From: Herbaspirillum rubrisubalbicans
GTDB lineage: Bacteria > Pseudomonadota > Gammaproteobacteria > Burkholderiales > Burkholderiaceae_D
DNA length: 64,000 bases
Assembly: GCF_003719195.1 (NCBI RefSeq)
Contig: NZ_CP024996.1
Location: 744,001 to 808,000 of the forward strand
Direction of reading: 5' to 3'
Below, one piece after another: positions 37,056 through 48,111 of the stretch. The translations under genes and the position numbers were made by a program. A model generated the notes under the pieces. It saw nothing but the letters and a program-made list of their open reading frames with translations, was not told the DNA's origin and ran no database searches. How positions within the stretch are numbered: position 1 is the first letter of the stretch; each line of letters begins with the position of its first letter.

Positions 37056-39176
37056 TTACGCGGCCAGCTTGGAGATGTCGGCCACCTGGTTGAGCATACC
37101 GTGCAGCGCGGCCAGCAAGGCCTGGCGGTTCTTGCGCAGTTGTTCGTCCTCGGCGTTGACCATCACGTCATTGAAGAAGGCATCCACATTCTGGCGCAGT
37201 TGCGCCAGTGCCTTCAAGGCGCCGGCAAAATCGCCCTGGGCATAGGCTGCCTCGACCTGCGGTCGGGTGGTCTGCATGGCTGCGAACAGACCTTGCTCGG
37301 CGGCTTCCTTGAGCAGGTTTTGTTGTACCGCGCCGTGGGCATCAATGGCCACGCCTTCGATCTTCTTCAGGATATTGGTGATACGCTTGTTGGCCGCAGC
37401 CAGAGCTTCGGCTTCGGGCAGGGCGGCAAAGGCTTGCACCGCTTGCAGGCGTTCCACCACGTTGTCCAGTACATCGGGCTGCTGCGCCACCACCGCTTCC
37501 ACTTCGTTCTGCGCAAAGCCGCGCTCGCGCAGCAGGCCGCGCAGGCGGTCATGGATGAAGGCTTGCACTTCGGCACGCGGATCCTTGAAGTTGGGGTTGC
37601 CGGCAAACAGCGCCACGGCGGCTTCCAGCAGCGCATTCAACGACAGCGGCAGACGCTTTTCCACCAACATGCGCAGCACGCCCAGGGCATGGCGGCGCAG
37701 GGCGAACGGGTCCTTGTCGCCGGTCGGCTGCAGGCCGATGCCCCAGATGCCGACCAGGGTTTCCAGCTTGTCGGCCAGCGCCACGGCGGTACCGGTGGCG
37801 GTGCCGGGTAGGGCGTCACCGGCAAAGCGCGGCTGGTAGTGTTCGCTGGCGGCCAGCGCGACTTCGTCGGGCTCGCCGTCATGACGCGCATAGTAAGTGC
37901 CCATGATGCCTTGCAGCTCCGGGAACTCGCCCACCATGTCGGTCAACAGGTCGGCCTTGGCCAACAGGGCGCCGCGTTCGGCTTGCGTGACGTCACCCCC
38001 CAGGAGGGCGGCGATCTTGCCGGCCAGCGCCTGCACGCGCTCGGTGCGCTGCAACTGGTTGCCCAGCTTGTTGTGGTAGACCACGTTGGCCAGTTGCGGC
38101 ACGCGCTCGGCCAGGGTCTTCTTCTTGTCCTGCTCGAAGAAGAACTTGGCATCCGACAGGCGCGGACGCACCACGCGTTCGTTGCCGCCGATGATGTGTT
38201 CGGGACGATCGGTCTCCAGGTTGGAGACGATCAGGAAGCGCGAACGCAGCTTGCCATTGGCGTCGGTCAGCGCGAAATACTTCTGGTTGGTCTGCATGGT
38301 CAGGATCAGGCATTCCTGCGGCACGGCCAGGAATTCATCCTCGAACTTGCATTCGTAGACCACTGGCCATTCCACCAGCGCGGTGACTTCGTCCAGCAGC
38401 GATTCGGGCATCAGCACCTGGTCGGCACCGGCCTTGGCCAGCAGCGCGGCGCGAATCTTTTCGCGGCGTTCGGTGAAGCTGGCGATGACCTTGCCTTGCG
38501 TGGCCAGGGCCTCGACGTAGGCGTCGGGTGAGGCGATCTGCAAGGCGCCGGAAGACAGGAAGCGATGGCCCAGCGTAGTGCGACCGGCATCCAGGCCCAG
38601 CGTGTTGATGGGGACCACGTCGTTACCGAACAGCGCCACCAGGTAGTGCGCCGGCCGCACGAAGTGCACCGTCTCGCCGGCCGCACGGCCGAACTGGCGC
38701 TGGTAGCTCATGACCTTGGGGATGGGTAGCTTGGAGAGGCTCTCATCGAGCGCTGCCTGCAGGCCCACGGCCAGCGCCGACCCCTTGGCGGTATAGGTGT
38801 AGAAGAAGCTTTCGGCCTTGCCATCCTGGGCGCGTTCCAACTGGTCCGGGGTGATCACGGTGGCGCCGGTGGAGGCGGCCAGGGCGGCCAGCTTCTTGAC
38901 CAGCGGCGCCGAGGGACGGCCTTCGGCGTCCAGGGCCACGCTGACCGGCAGCACCTTTTCACGGATCGATTTGTCCGGCGAGGCGGCGCGCACCTTGCTG
39001 ATGGACACGGCCAGGCGGCGCGGGGTCGCATAGGCGGTGGCCACCGCGTCGGCTTCGAGATAGCCGCGGCTTTGCAGGCCATTGAAAATGCCATTGGCGA
39101 AGGCATCACCCAGTTTGGCCAGGGCCTTCGGGGGCAGTTCTTCGGTGACGAGTTCTACGAGGAGTGTCTGGTTCAT
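37056..39176 (-). CDS. glyS: Glycine--tRNA ligase beta subunit
   Basis: The large subunit of the alpha2-beta2 glycyl-tRNA synthetase, needed to charge tRNA-Gly. The 706-residue protein starts [23 protein letters not shown]. An HD-like domain contains [23 protein letters not shown] near 420 (given as [13 protein letters not shown]), and the C-terminal anticodon-binding DALR-type region ends the chain. It depends on GlyQ encoded 79 bases upstream on the same strand. The length is normal. Confidence 0.96.
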   Translation of the reverse strand: MNQTLLVELVTEELPPKALAKLGDAFANGIFNGLQSRGYLEADAVATAYATPRRLAVSISKVRAASPDKSIREKVLPVSVALDAEGRPSAPLVKKLAALAASTGATVITPDQLERAQDGKAESFFYTYTAKGSALAVGLQAALDESLSKLPIPKVMSYQRQFGRAAGETVHFVRPAHYLVALFGNDVVPINTLGLDAGRTTLGHRFLSSGALQIASPDAYVEALATQGKVIASFTERREKIRAALLAKAGADQVLMPESLLDEVTALVEWPVVYECKFEDEFLAVPQECLILTMQTNQKYFALTDANGKLRSRFLIVSNLETDRPEHIIGGNERVVRPRLSDAKFFFEQDKKKTLAERVPQLANVVYHNKLGNQLQRTERVQALAGKIAALLGGDVTQAERGALLAKADLLTDMVGEFPELQGIMGTYYARHDGEPDEVALAASEHYQPRFAGDALPGTATGTAVALADKLETLVGIWGIGLQPTGDKDPFALRRHALGVLRMLVEKRLPLSLNALLEAAVALFAGNPNFKDPRAEVQAFIHDRLRGLLRERGFAQNEVEAVVAQQPDVLDNVVERLQAVQAFAALPEAEALAAANKRITNILKKIEGVAIDAHGAVQQNLLKEAAEQGLFAAMQTTRPQVEAAYAQGDFAGALKALAQLRQNVDAFFNDVMVNAEDEQLRKNRQALLAALHGMLNQVADISKLAA

Positions 39177-39255
39177 GTTGTCTGTCTTGCTGTCTTGCTC
39201 GGGACGCCGGCCAGGGTCTGGTGTGGGCGCCGCATCATGTCATGGCGGTGTGCGA

Positions 39256-40167
39256 TCAGGCCGCGGCCTTGCTGGTACCCAGCATCGGGAAGCCGAGGCG
39301 CTCGCGCGATTCGAAGTAGGCCTGCGCCACCGCCCGCGAGAGATTGCGGATGCGGCCGATGTAGGCGGCGCGCTCGGTGACCGAGATGGCGCCACGGGCG
39401 TCGAGCATGTTGAAAGTGTGGGCGGCTTTGAGCACCTGCTCGTAGGCCGGCAGGGCCAGCGGCACTTCCATGAGGCGCTTGGCTTCGGCTTCGTAGTTGG
39501 TGAACAGCGAGAACAGGAACTCGGTGTTGGAGTACTCGAAGTTGAAGGTGGATTGTTCCACTTCATTCTGGTGGAACACGTCGCCATAGGTCAGGTGCTT
39601 CTTGGCGCCGTTCTCGGTCCATTCGGTCCAGACCAGGTCATAGACGTTTTCCACGCCCTGCAGGTACATCGCCAGGCGTTCGATGCCGTAGGTGATCTCG
39701 CCCAGCACCGGCTTGCAGTCGAGGCCGCCGACTTGCTGGAAATAGGTGAATTGCGTCACTTCCATGCCGTTCAACCATACTTCCCAACCCAGGCCCCAGG
39801 CGCCCAGGGTGGGGTTTTCCCAGTCATCCTCGACGAAGCGCACGTCATTTTGCTTCAGGTCCAGGCCCAGCGCTTCCAGCGAACCCAGATACAGGTCCAG
39901 GATGTTTTCCGGGGCCGGTTTCAAGACCACCTGGTACTGGTAGTAGTGCTGCATCCGGTTGGGGTTTTCGCCATAGCGGCCATCCTTGGGACGGCGCGAG
40001 GGCTGCACGTAGGCGGCGCGCCAGGGTTCGGGACCGATGGCGCGCAGGAAGGTCGCGGTGTGCGAGGTGCCTGCGCCGACTTCCATGTCGTAGGGTTGCA
40101 GCAGTGCACAGCCCTGGGCGTCCCAATATTCTTGCAACTTGAGGATGATTTGTTGAAATGTCAGCAT
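39256..40167 (-). CDS. glyQ: Glycine--tRNA ligase alpha subunit
   Basis: The catalytic subunit of bacterial glycyl-tRNA synthetase. The 303-residue protein starts [20 protein letters not shown] and has the class II core: [19 protein letters not shown], the [20 protein letters not shown] segment and [19 protein letters not shown]. The C-terminus [15 protein letters not shown] is short. An upstream extension of 11 codons ([11 protein letters not shown]) is not supported by the family. It forms an operon with glyS. Confidence 0.96.
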   Translation of the reverse strand: MLTFQQIILKLQEYWDAQGCALLQPYDMEVGAGTSHTATFLRAIGPEPWRAAYVQPSRRPKDGRYGENPNRMQHYYQYQVVLKPAPENILDLYLGSLEALGLDLKQNDVRFVEDDWENPTLGAWGLGWEVWLNGMEVTQFTYFQQVGGLDCKPVLGEITYGIERLAMYLQGVENVYDLVWTEWTENGAKKHLTYGDVFHQNEVEQSTFNFEYSNTEFLFSLFTNYEAEAKRLMEVPLALPAYEQVLKAAHTFNMLDARGAISVTERAAYIGRIRNLSRAVAQAYFESRERLGFPMLGTSKAAA

Positions 40168-40279
40168 CGTGTATGGTTGCCTGGCGAACCGGCGGAGCAA
40201 TTGCGAAAACCTTGAATTTTAGCGCCTTTTGGGGCGTTTGACCCGGTTTTGGCCGGGCGCGCCGCCGCGCCCGTGGTCT

Positions 40280-41905
40280 TCAATGGCGGATACGGGCGGC
40301 CTTGTTGCGCGCCCAGGCCAGCAGCAGCATGAGCAAGGCGGCGCCGACGATGAGTTTGTTGCCCAGCAGAATATAGGGCGTCTGGCCACCATAGCCCTGC
40401 ACCTGGCCGGCCAGCACGCCGCGCGTATAAGGTGCCAGTTCACTGGTAGCGCCACCCGGCAGGATCACGGCGGTGGCCCCGGTATTGGTGGCGCGCAGCA
40501 TGGGACGGCCGGTTTCCAGGGTGCGCATGGTCGAAATCTGCAGGTGCTGCGGCAGCGCGATGGAGTTGCCGAACCAGGCGATGTTGGACAGGTTCAGCAA
40601 GACGCTGGCTTGCGGCTGCGCGGCCCGGTAGGCATCCCGCAACTGGCCGGCGATTTCCTCGCCGAACAAATCTTCATAGCAGATGTTGGGCAAGACCCAT
40701 TGGTCTTTCACGCCGAAGGGCGATTGCACCGGCGCGCCGCGCGTCATGTCGCCCAGCGGGATATGCATCAGGTCCACGAACCAGCGGAAACCGGGCGGGA
40801 TGAATTCACCGAAGGGCACCAGGTGGTGCTTGTCGTAGCGATAAGGCTGCAGTGCCGAGCCCACGCCCGGGCCGAAGCCCAGGACCGAATTGGCATACAG
40901 TTGCGGGCCATCGGAGAGCGGAATACCCAGCGCCAGGTGGCTGCCGCTATTCTGCACAAAGCGTGCGATGCGTTCCAGGTAATCCGGCGGCAATTGCTGC
41001 GGCAGCAGCGGGATGGCGGTTTCCGGGGTGGCGATCAGGTCGGCCGGGGCGGCGCTGATCATTTGTTCATACATGCTCAGAGTGGATACCAAGGCATCGT
41101 TAGAAAACTTCATTTCCTGCGGGATATTCCCCTGCAGCAGCCGCACCGTGATCGGACGGCCTTGCGGCGCGGTCCACTTCACCATCCGCAGCGCAACACC
41201 TGCGGCGCACAGCAGGGCGGCGATGCACAGTGGCAGGATGATGCGCTGGCCGGTCCCGGCCACACCCTTGCGGCACAGGCCCATCCACAGCAAGGCCAGA
41301 CTGCCGGCGATCAGCGACGCGACCCAGCCGACGAAATAGACGCCCCCGATGGGCGCGAATGCAGCCAGTGGGCCTACCGTATGCGCATAACCCGAGACCA
41401 GCCAGGGAAAGCCGGTAAAGACCCAGCCCCTGGTCCATTCCGACAAGGCCCACAGCGCCGGCAGCATGAACAGCGCCAGCACCAGCGGGGAGGACGACCA
41501 GCGCTTGCGCAGCCAGCCCGCAAGCGCGGTGGCCGCCCCTGCATACAGGCCCAGGTAGAGCGCCAGCAGGGCCACGGCTAGCGCCGCCATCCAGCCCGGC
41601 ATCCCGCCGTAGTCATGCATACTGATGTAGAGCCAGTGCACGCCGGCGGCAGCCCAGCCGAAGCCATACAGCCAACCGCGCAGGAAGCGGCGCCGCCAGC
41701 TGGCCTGCGGTTGCGCCAGCACGCCATGGAACAGCCAGGCCAGCGCGAGGATCTGCAAGGGCCACAGCTTGAAGGGAGCAAAGGCGAATACGTTCAAGGC
41801 GCCGATGGCGATCGGCAGCAGCAGGCCGGCAGCCGTCGCGAGGCCGCCACGTGCGGCAGCCTGCCCGTGGGGGAGGGGCAGGTCGTGTGGAGCAGGGGAG
41901 TTCAC
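40280..41905 (-). CDS. lnt: Apolipoprotein N-acyltransferase
   Basis: Adds the third fatty acid to lipoproteins in the inner membrane. The 541-residue protein has several N-terminal helices (about 20-225) followed by the nitrilase-like domain. The catalytic triad residues are Glu in IATPETAIPLLP, Lys in YRYDKHHLVPFGE and Cys in VLPNICYEDLFGEE. A final membrane helix precedes the C-terminus. It is followed by glyQ and preceded by corC, matching the E. coli corC-lnt order. Confidence 0.95.
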   Translation of the reverse strand: MNSPAPHDLPLPHGQAAARGGLATAAGLLLPIAIGALNVFAFAPFKLWPLQILALAWLFHGVLAQPQASWRRRFLRGWLYGFGWAAAGVHWLYISMHDYGGMPGWMAALAVALLALYLGLYAGAATALAGWLRKRWSSSPLVLALFMLPALWALSEWTRGWVFTGFPWLVSGYAHTVGPLAAFAPIGGVYFVGWVASLIAGSLALLWMGLCRKGVAGTGQRIILPLCIAALLCAAGVALRMVKWTAPQGRPITVRLLQGNIPQEMKFSNDALVSTLSMYEQMISAAPADLIATPETAIPLLPQQLPPDYLERIARFVQNSGSHLALGIPLSDGPQLYANSVLGFGPGVGSALQPYRYDKHHLVPFGEFIPPGFRWFVDLMHIPLGDMTRGAPVQSPFGVKDQWVLPNICYEDLFGEEIAGQLRDAYRAAQPQASVLLNLSNIAWFGNSIALPQHLQISTMRTLETGRPMLRATNTGATAVILPGGATSELAPYTRGVLAGQVQGYGGQTPYILLGNKLIVGAALLMLLLAWARNKAARIRH

Positions 41906-41932
41906 GGGAGGGCCGGCAGCAAGAGCGGGGAC

Positions 41933-42811
41933 TTATTCGTCGGCCACGGGCGTGGGCGGCAACTGCGATACCAGCAGCACGTGTACCTGGCGCGCATCGG
42001 CGCGCAGCACTTCGAAATGCAGGCCATCGATATCGAATTCGTCACCCTTGCGCGGTACCCGGCCCACGTGATTGGCGACCAAGCCGCCGATGGTATCGGC
42101 ATCTTCGTCCGAGAAGCGGCTGCCCACTTCTTCGTTGAACTGCTCGATCTCGGTCAGGGCCTTGACGCGCCAGCGCGCGCCGTTTGGACCGTCTTTCAGG
42201 GCCAGCACATTGTCTTCGGCTTCGTCGAAATCGTATTCATCCTCGATGTCGCCGACGATCTGTTCCAGCACATCTTCGATGGTGATGAGGCCGGCCACGC
42301 CGCCGTATTCGTCCACCACCACGGCCATGTGGTTGCGGTTGGCGCGGAAGTCGCGCAGCAAGACGTTCAGACGCTTGGATTCGGGGATGAAGATGGCCGG
42401 GCGCAGCATGTCGCGCACGTCGAAGGATTCTTCGGCGTAGTAGCGCAGCAAGTCCTTGGCCAGCAGGATGCCGATCACCTTGTCGCGCTCGCCATCGATG
42501 GCCGGGAAGCGCGAGTGCGACGTCGCCAGCACTTCGGGCATCCAGGTTTCGATGGGCTTGGAAATATCGATGGTGTCCATCTGCGAGCGCGGGACCATGA
42601 TGTCGCGCACGGCCAGGTCGGACACCTGGAACACGCCTTCGATCATCGACAGCGCATCGGCATCGATGAGATTGCGCTCGTGTGCATCGTGCAACACTTC
42701 GAGCAGTTCTGCCCGGTTCTCGGGCTCGGGGGAAATCAGTGCGGTGAGTCGTTCAAACAGCGAACGATGGGGTTTAGCGTCAGATTTGACGCTACTAGGG
42801 TGATCTTGCAT
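41933..42811 (-). CDS. corC: CorC/YbeX family CBS-domain protein
   Basis: A 292-residue cytosolic protein linked to Mg2+/Co2+ efflux and to ribosome maturation in E. coli. Two CBS domains (about 60-185) contain DIMVPRSQMDTIDI and VVVDEYGGVAGLITIEDVLE. The C-terminal CorC_HlyC domain holds GGLVANHVGRVPRKGDEF. The start MQDHPSSVKSD is preferred over an extension of 17 residues. It lies between ybeY and lnt on the same strand, exactly the E. coli ybeX position. Confidence 0.92.
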   Translation of the reverse strand: MQDHPSSVKSDAKPHRSLFERLTALISPEPENRAELLEVLHDAHERNLIDADALSMIEGVFQVSDLAVRDIMVPRSQMDTIDISKPIETWMPEVLATSHSRFPAIDGERDKVIGILLAKDLLRYYAEESFDVRDMLRPAIFIPESKRLNVLLRDFRANRNHMAVVVDEYGGVAGLITIEDVLEQIVGDIEDEYDFDEAEDNVLALKDGPNGARWRVKALTEIEQFNEEVGSRFSDEDADTIGGLVANHVGRVPRKGDEFDIDGLHFEVLRADARQVHVLLVSQLPPTPVADE

Positions 42812-42968
42812 GGCGTTAGGCGCGAGCCCGACGTAGTTTCGAAGAGCCATAGGATACAACAATTATGTGACAAGTCCACTAAAGAGCCCTGTGACGGCCT
42901 GCTTCCAGCGGCTTTTCCTGCACGGCCTTGCCCGCCGGAAAGTCGTGCGGACAAGGCCGTCTCAACGC

Positions 42969-43424
42969 TCAGCGTGAAGCATAGGGATTGTCATAACCCA
43001 GACCGGCCAGGATCTCGGTTTCCAGGGCTTCCATCTCGGTGGCCTCTGCATCGTCCTCGTGGTCATAGCCCTGAGCATGAAGCACGCCATGCACCACCAG
43101 ATGCGCGGTATGTTCTTCCACGCTCTTCTTTTGTTCGGCGGCTTCCTTCTCCAGCACATCAGTGCAAAAGATGATGTCAGCTTCGGTCACTTCGCTGTCT
43201 TCATCCTCGGTGTAGGCGAAGGTCAGCACGTTGGTGGCGTAGTCCTTGCCGCGATAGTCGCGATTGAGGTCGCGCCCCTCTTCGGTACCGACGAAACGCA
43301 GGGTCAGCTCGGCCGGTGCGAACAGGGCCGCTTGCACCCAGCGGCGCAGCAGGGGGCGGGTGATGGTGTCTTTGAGGCGGTCGTCGGCATATTGCACCGA
43401 CAGGGTGAGTTTAGGCTTTGGCAT
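42969..43424 (-). CDS. ybeY: Endoribonuclease YbeY
   Basis: A metal-dependent RNase for 16S rRNA 3'-end maturation and ribosome quality control. The 151-residue protein has the UPF0054 signature [18 protein letters not shown] (H-G-x-L-H-x2-G-Y-D-H). The N-terminal part has [20 protein letters not shown] and the ATNVLTFAY segment. It overlaps the phoH stop by 14 bases, so the two are co-translated, as in E. coli ybeZ-ybeY. Confidence 0.95.
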   Translation of the reverse strand: MPKPKLTLSVQYADDRLKDTITRPLLRRWVQAALFAPAELTLRFVGTEEGRDLNRDYRGKDYATNVLTFAYTEDEDSEVTEADIIFCTDVLEKEAAEQKKSVEEHTAHLVVHGVLHAQGYDHEDDAEATEMEALETEILAGLGYDNPYASR

Positions 43425-44529
43425 GGCGCGGCTTGGCGGATTTGGTCAGGAGATTGGTGGCGGTGCGGGCCGTGGCGCGCGTCGTATCGGGGCGGACGTT
43501 GCCGGCGGCGTCATAGGCATCGACGATGCGCGCCACCAGCGGATGGCGTACCACGTCGGCGCTGGTGAAGCGCGAGAAGGCGATGCCGCGCACATCGTGC
43601 AGTACCGACAGCGCATCAACCAGGCCGCTCTTCTGGCCGTGGTGCAGGTCGACCTGGGTGACGTCGCCGGTGATGACGGCCTTGCTGCCGAAACCGATGC
43701 GGGTGAGGAACATCTTCATCTGTTCCGGCGTTGTGTTCTGTGCTTCGTCCAGGATGATGAAGGCATGGTTCAGCGTGCGTCCGCGCATGTAGGCCAGCGG
43801 GGCGATTTCGATGGCCTGCTTTTCGAACAGCTTCTGCGTGCGGTCGAAGCCCAGCAGGTCGTACAGCGCGTCATACAGCGGACGCAGGTAGGGATCGACC
43901 TTCTGCGCCAGGTCGCCCGGCAAAAAGCCCAGGCGCTCACCGGCTTCCACTGCGGGGCGCGTGAGCACGATGCGCTGCACGGCGTCGCGCTCCAATGCGT
44001 CGACCGCGCAAGCCACGGCCAGGTAGGTCTTGCCGGTGCCGGCCGGACCGACGCCGAAGGTGATGTCGTGTTCCAGGATGGCGTTGAGGTACTGGCTCTG
44101 GTGCGGCGTGCGTCCGCGCAGGTCGTGTTTGCGGGTCTTCAGGATGGGGCTCTCGGGCAGCGGATCCTGGCTGTCCTTTTCTTCCTCGGCAGCCGCCACA
44201 GCGGCTTTGCCACGGCGCGCCGGCAAGGGCGGCAGGCCGGCTTCTTCATCGGCGGCCGCGTTGGCGCGCTGCTCGACCAACGCTAGCTGAATATCGTCCA
44301 CCGCCACCGGGCGGTCGGCCTTTTCATAGAAGCGCTCCAGCACTTCCACCGCACGCTCGGCATTGGTGCCGGTGACCACGAAGCGGTCACCGCGGCGGAA
44401 GATGGTCACGTCCAGTGCCGCAGAGATCTGGCGCAGGTTTTCATCGAGGGCGCCACACAGGTTGGCCAGGCGCTTGTTGTCCAGCGGCTGGGGCGTGAAG
44501 TGATGGGGCTGGTTGGGAATTTTTTTCAA
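43411..44529 (-). CDS. ybeZ: PhoH-like ATPase (YbeZ)
   Basis: A 372-residue P-loop ATPase that partners with YbeY. The Walker A is [16 protein letters not shown] at about residue 165, and Walker B is [20 protein letters not shown]. An N-terminal KH-like region (about 20-80) and a variable Glu/Ala-rich linker (about 100-140) come first. It has the PhoH core pattern with [17 protein letters not shown]. It sits between miaB and ybeY on the minus strand, as in the E. coli miaB-ybeZ-ybeY unit. Confidence 0.93.
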   Translation of the reverse strand: MKKIPNQPHHFTPQPLDNKRLANLCGALDENLRQISAALDVTIFRRGDRFVVTGTNAERAVEVLERFYEKADRPVAVDDIQLALVEQRANAAADEEAGLPPLPARRGKAAVAAAEEEKDSQDPLPESPILKTRKHDLRGRTPHQSQYLNAILEHDITFGVGPAGTGKTYLAVACAVDALERDAVQRIVLTRPAVEAGERLGFLPGDLAQKVDPYLRPLYDALYDLLGFDRTQKLFEKQAIEIAPLAYMRGRTLNHAFIILDEAQNTTPEQMKMFLTRIGFGSKAVITGDVTQVDLHHGQKSGLVDALSVLHDVRGIAFSRFTSADVVRHPLVARIVDAYDAAGNVRPDTTRATARTATNLLTKSAKPRHAKA

Positions 44530-44563
44530 TGCTCGGTTCCGGTTAGGGTGCGTTGTGCTGCAT

Positions 44564-45904
44564 TCAATGCTGGGTCACGATCTGGCCGCGCAGCGAGAAG
44601 GGGAAGGCTTCGGTGATGCTGACCTCGATGATCTGGCCGATCAGGCGCTGGCCGTTCGGGCCGCCATCGAAGTTGACCACGCGGTTGCTCTCCGTGCGGC
44701 CCTGTAGCTCATGCTCGCGCCGCTTGGAGACGCCTTCCACCAGTACGCGCTGCACCGTGCCGACCTGGGCTGCGCTGATTTTCGCGGCGTTGTCGTTGAG
44801 CGCGGCCTGCAGGCGTTGCAGGCGGGCCAGCTTGACTTCAGCCGGTGTATCGTCCTGCAGGTTGGCCGCCGGCGTGCCAGGGCGTGGGCTGAAGATGAAG
44901 GAAAAACTGTTGTCGAAGCCTACATCGGCCACCAGCTTCATGAGCGCCTCGAAATCTTCCTCGGTCTCGCCGGGGAAGCCGACGATGAAGTCCGACTGCA
45001 CCGTGATGTCGGGGCGGACCTTGCGCATCCGCCGAATCACCGATTTGTATTCCAGCGCGGTATAGCCGCGCTTCATGGCGGCCAGGGTGCGATCCGAACC
45101 ATGCTGCGCCGGCAGGTAGAGGTGGTTGCACAGCTTGGGCACCTTGGCATAGGTATCGATGAGGCGCTGCGAGAATTCCTTGGGGTGGCTGGTCACGAAA
45201 CGGATGCGTTCGATGCCCGGTAACTCGGCGATGTATTCGATCAAGAGCGCAAAGTCAGCGATTTCGCCATCTTCCATCGTGCCGCGATAGGCGTTCACGT
45301 TCTGGCCCAGCAGCATGATTTCCTTGACGCCCTGGTCGGCCAGTCCGGCCACTTCGGTGAGCACATCCTCGAAGCGGCGCGAGACTTCCTCGCCGCGCGT
45401 ATAGGGCACCACGCAGTAGCTGCAATACTTGCTGCAACCTTCCATGATGGACACATACGCCGTGGCACCTTCTACCCGCGCCGGTGGCAGATGGTCGAAT
45501 TTCTCGATCTCAGGAAAGCTGATGTCCACCTGTGGACGGCCGCTGTAGCGGCGTTCGGAAATCATCTGCGGCAGGCGATGCAAGGTCTGCGGGCCGAACA
45601 CCATGTCCACGAAGGGCGCGCGCTTGATGATGGCCTCGCCTTCCTGCGACGCCACGCAACCACCTACGCCGATGAGCAGGTCCGGCTTGTCCTTCTTCAA
45701 CGCGCGCAGTCGGCCCAGATCGGAAAACACCTTCTCCTGCGCCTTTTCGCGAATGGAGCAGGTGTTCAGCAGGATCACGTCGGCCTCTTCCGGACGATCG
45801 GTCTTGATGAGGCCCTCGGCCACATTGAGCACGTCGGCCATCTTGTCCGAGTCGTACTCGTTCATCTGGCAGCCGAAGGTTTTGATGAATACTTTTTTCT
45901 GCAT
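44564..45904 (-). CDS. miaB: tRNA-2-methylthio-N6-dimethylallyladenosine synthase MiaB
   Basis: A radical SAM methylthiotransferase that adds a methylthio group to i6A37 in tRNAs made by MiaA. The 446-residue protein opens [17 protein letters not shown], with the first Cys of the auxiliary cluster; the other ligands are in [10 protein letters not shown] and [11 protein letters not shown]. The radical SAM motif is [18 protein letters not shown] (C-x3-C-x2-C), and a C-terminal TRAM domain follows. It heads the minus-strand run miaB-ybeZ-ybeY-corC-lnt-glyQ-glyS. miaA lies 10 kb away. Confidence 0.96.
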   Translation of the reverse strand: MQKKVFIKTFGCQMNEYDSDKMADVLNVAEGLIKTDRPEEADVILLNTCSIREKAQEKVFSDLGRLRALKKDKPDLLIGVGGCVASQEGEAIIKRAPFVDMVFGPQTLHRLPQMISERRYSGRPQVDISFPEIEKFDHLPPARVEGATAYVSIMEGCSKYCSYCVVPYTRGEEVSRRFEDVLTEVAGLADQGVKEIMLLGQNVNAYRGTMEDGEIADFALLIEYIAELPGIERIRFVTSHPKEFSQRLIDTYAKVPKLCNHLYLPAQHGSDRTLAAMKRGYTALEYKSVIRRMRKVRPDITVQSDFIVGFPGETEEDFEALMKLVADVGFDNSFSFIFSPRPGTPAANLQDDTPAEVKLARLQRLQAALNDNAAKISAAQVGTVQRVLVEGVSKRREHELQGRTESNRVVNFDGGPNGQRLIGQIIEVSITEAFPFSLRGQIVTQH

Positions 45905-46104
45905 AAATCTTTATCAGGCGAAGAGCGCAGGAAGGACGCATGGGGGACATGCGCGCGCCGGCAAGGAGGAGGGCGGCGGGCCGCTGGAATCTGCTGCGGT
46001 AGCGGTGGAGGAGCCCATCCCCGAAGGTTCGCGATTATAGCACCGCACGCCCCGCCGGGCCGGCTGGCAGGGCGCTTGCAGGCTGTCTTGATTGATGGCA
46101 AGTC

Positions 46105-47013
46105 TCAGAGTTCGGCGCAACAGTCCTGCAACCAGCCCAGCACGGCACGCAGCCGGGGCAGGGCCTTCAGGTCGCGATGGAACACCGCCCATAGCTCACG
46201 CTCCAGCTGTGGCGTGGACTCCACAGTCTGCAATTCCGGCGCCAGCAGATAGCTCGGCAGCAAGGCCAGCCCCACCCCGGCGCGCGCGGCCATGCACTGT
46301 GCCACCAGGCTGGTGCTGCGAAAGCGCACTGGGTTGCCGGCCGCATGGGTGGCAATCCAGCGTGTCTCGGGAATGTCCGGTACACCATCGTCGTAGGCCA
46401 CGAAAGGCGCCGACTTGCGCGAACGGCGCCAGGCCGCCACGTTGGCCGAGGTGCCGCACAGGTAGAAGCGCACTGCGCCCAGCGCGCGCGCGATCAGCTC
46501 ACCATCCTGCGGCTTGCCGAAGCGCAGCGCCAGGTCGGCCTCGCGCCGGGCCAGGCTGACGGTCTGGTGTGCCAGCGCAAACTCCACGTCCAGCGCCGGC
46601 CATTGCTCCAACAGCGCCGGTAGCCGCGGCGCCAGGAACAGGGTACCGATGGCGTCGGTGCAAGCCAGGCGCAGTTTGCCTTCCAGCCGCAGGTCTTCAC
46701 CGGCCAGGGTACGTGCCAGTTGTCGGGTCTGCTCCTGCATGGCGTGCGCAGCGTTGAGCACGCTTTCACCCAGGCGCGTCAGTTCGACTTCATCGGCGCG
46801 ACGTATGAACAGTGGCGCCTGCAAGGCCGTTTCCAGTTGCTGCAGGCGGCGGCCGATGGTGGCGTGGGTCACGCCCAGCGCACGGGCGGCGCCGGAGAAG
46901 CTGCCGGCATCGATGAAGGCAGCGAAGCTGCGCAGGCTTTCCCAGTCGGCCTGCAGGATGGATAGTGCGGACAAGCTGCCTGGATGCTGCGGATGGGCTG
47001 TCAATTTTTTCAC
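46105..47013 (-). CDS. LysR-family transcriptional regulator
   Basis: A 302-residue LysR-type regulator. The N-terminal helix-turn-helix is SFAAFIDAGSFSGAARALGVTHATIGRRL (about 29-58, shown in part as GSFSGAARALGVTHAT). The C-terminal effector domain is about 120-300, with LRLACTDAIGTLF and a V-rich core. It faces the cysteine hydrolase gene across 92 bases and probably controls it. The inducer is unknown. Confidence 0.9.
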   Translation of the reverse strand: MKKLTAHPQHPGSLSALSILQADWESLRSFAAFIDAGSFSGAARALGVTHATIGRRLQQLETALQAPLFIRRADEVELTRLGESVLNAAHAMQEQTRQLARTLAGEDLRLEGKLRLACTDAIGTLFLAPRLPALLEQWPALDVEFALAHQTVSLARREADLALRFGKPQDGELIARALGAVRFYLCGTSANVAAWRRSRKSAPFVAYDDGVPDIPETRWIATHAAGNPVRFRSTSLVAQCMAARAGVGLALLPSYLLAPELQTVESTPQLERELWAVFHRDLKALPRLRAVLGWLQDCCAEL

Positions 47014-47105
47014 AGGTGGGTGGCGATTTCGGTGAATGGTGGTGCGAATTTTATCGGACTAAGATGCTTGGGCATTCTTCATTTTTCACCGAAAAGGAAT
47101 TTCCT

Positions 47106-47714
47106 ATGTCCTATCCCCAGACCTTGGTCCAGATCGCCGGCGGCACTGCGCGTACCGCTACCTGGCAGGAAGCGGTCTTGCTCATCATCGATCACCAGAC
47201 CGAATACACCACCGGCCGCGCACCAATGACCGGCATCGACGCTGCCATCGGCCAGGTGGCCGAACTGCTGAGACAGGCGCGCGCAGCCGGCGCTCCGGTG
47301 ATCCATGTGGTCCACCACGGCAAGCCCGGCGGCGCGATGTTCGACCCGCAGGGGCCGCACGTGGCCATCATCGATGGCGTGCAGCCGGTGACCGGCGAAT
47401 TGGTCCTCTCCAAGAGCCTGCCCAATTCCTTTGCCGGTACCAGCCTGGATGAAGCGATCCGCAAGACCGGGCGCAAGTCCCTGATCGTGGCCGGTTTCGC
47501 CACTCACATGTGCGTCAGTGCCACGGTGCGCTCGGCGCTGGACCACGGCTATGCCTCGACCGTGGTGGCCGCCGCCTGCGCCACGCGCGACCTGCCCGAT
47601 GCGCTGGGCGGCCCGGCCATCGCCGCCGCCGATATCCAGCGCGTGGCCCTGGCCGAGCTGGCTGACCGCTATGCGACGGTGGTGGCCGATGCCGCCGCCT
47701 TGGCCTCGGTCTGA
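47106..47714 (+). CDS. Isochorismatase-like cysteine hydrolase
   Basis: A 202-residue hydrolase of the isochorismatase superfamily. The catalytic Asp lies in LLIIDHQTEYTTG (residue about 32), a Lys in LVLSKSLPNSFAG, and the nucleophile Cys in IVAGFATHMCVSATVRSALD. AAGGAA lies 7 bases before the ATG. The substrate is not evident; relatives hydrolyse nicotinamide, ureidoacrylate or N-carbamoyl compounds. It is divergent from and likely regulated by the LysR protein, and is followed by a terminator. Confidence 0.88.
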   Translation: MSYPQTLVQIAGGTARTATWQEAVLLIIDHQTEYTTGRAPMTGIDAAIGQVAELLRQARAAGAPVIHVVHHGKPGGAMFDPQGPHVAIIDGVQPVTGELVLSKSLPNSFAGTSLDEAIRKTGRKSLIVAGFATHMCVSATVRSALDHGYASTVVAAACATRDLPDALGGPAIAAADIQRVALAELADRYATVVADAAALASV

Positions 47715-48111
47715 GACGTGACACGATCGCATACGTCCGCATAGGGATGGATGCCTTGAACGCTGCCTCATCGGCAGCGTTTTTTTATCTGACTTATCCA
47801 TAAGCGGATCGATATCTAAAAAAACCTCACAAAATTTCATCGCGTTGATGACGCGGAACTAGCAATAATTAGAAATAACAGTAATAAATTCAGCCACATT
47901 GAAATTCAGGAGACAGAATCGCTTAGTTTGTCGGCTTCCCGAAATTCTCCCCAAGCACCGGCTCAACGGCTGCACTGCCTTTTGTAGCGGGCCGGGCGAG
48001 CGAAGCGATCACGACACAGCGCCACCGAGTTGTGTTGTATTTCATTAGAGAACGCGCTAGACGCGTCTGGGCTGCTCTGGTGGCAGTCCTTAGAAAAAGG
48101 ATGAGTCGAAC
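47715..48111. other. 397-base gap between the hydrolase and the sugar operon
   Basis: A terminator lies at 47759-47787. The next 150 bases are AT-rich (TCTAAAAAAACC, AATAATTAGAAATAAC), unlike the surrounding GC-rich genes. A 40-codon open frame on the minus strand starting MKYNTTRWRCVV has no ribosome site or recognisable domain. Shortly before the kinase start there is a short inverted repeat, ACGCG/CGCGT (48051-48065), of unknown role. Composition suggests foreign or decayed sequence; nothing specific is recognised. Confidence 0.4.
47759..47787 (+). terminator. Terminator after the cysteine hydrolase gene
   Basis: The arms AACGCTGCC and GGCAGCGTT flank a 5-base loop and are followed by six more T. 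Confidence 0.9.

Noticed and set aside
47946..48066. 40-codon minus-strand frame beginning MKYNTTRWRCVV
   Set aside because: No ribosome site, no domain, and it lies in a region of odd composition; not supported as a gene.
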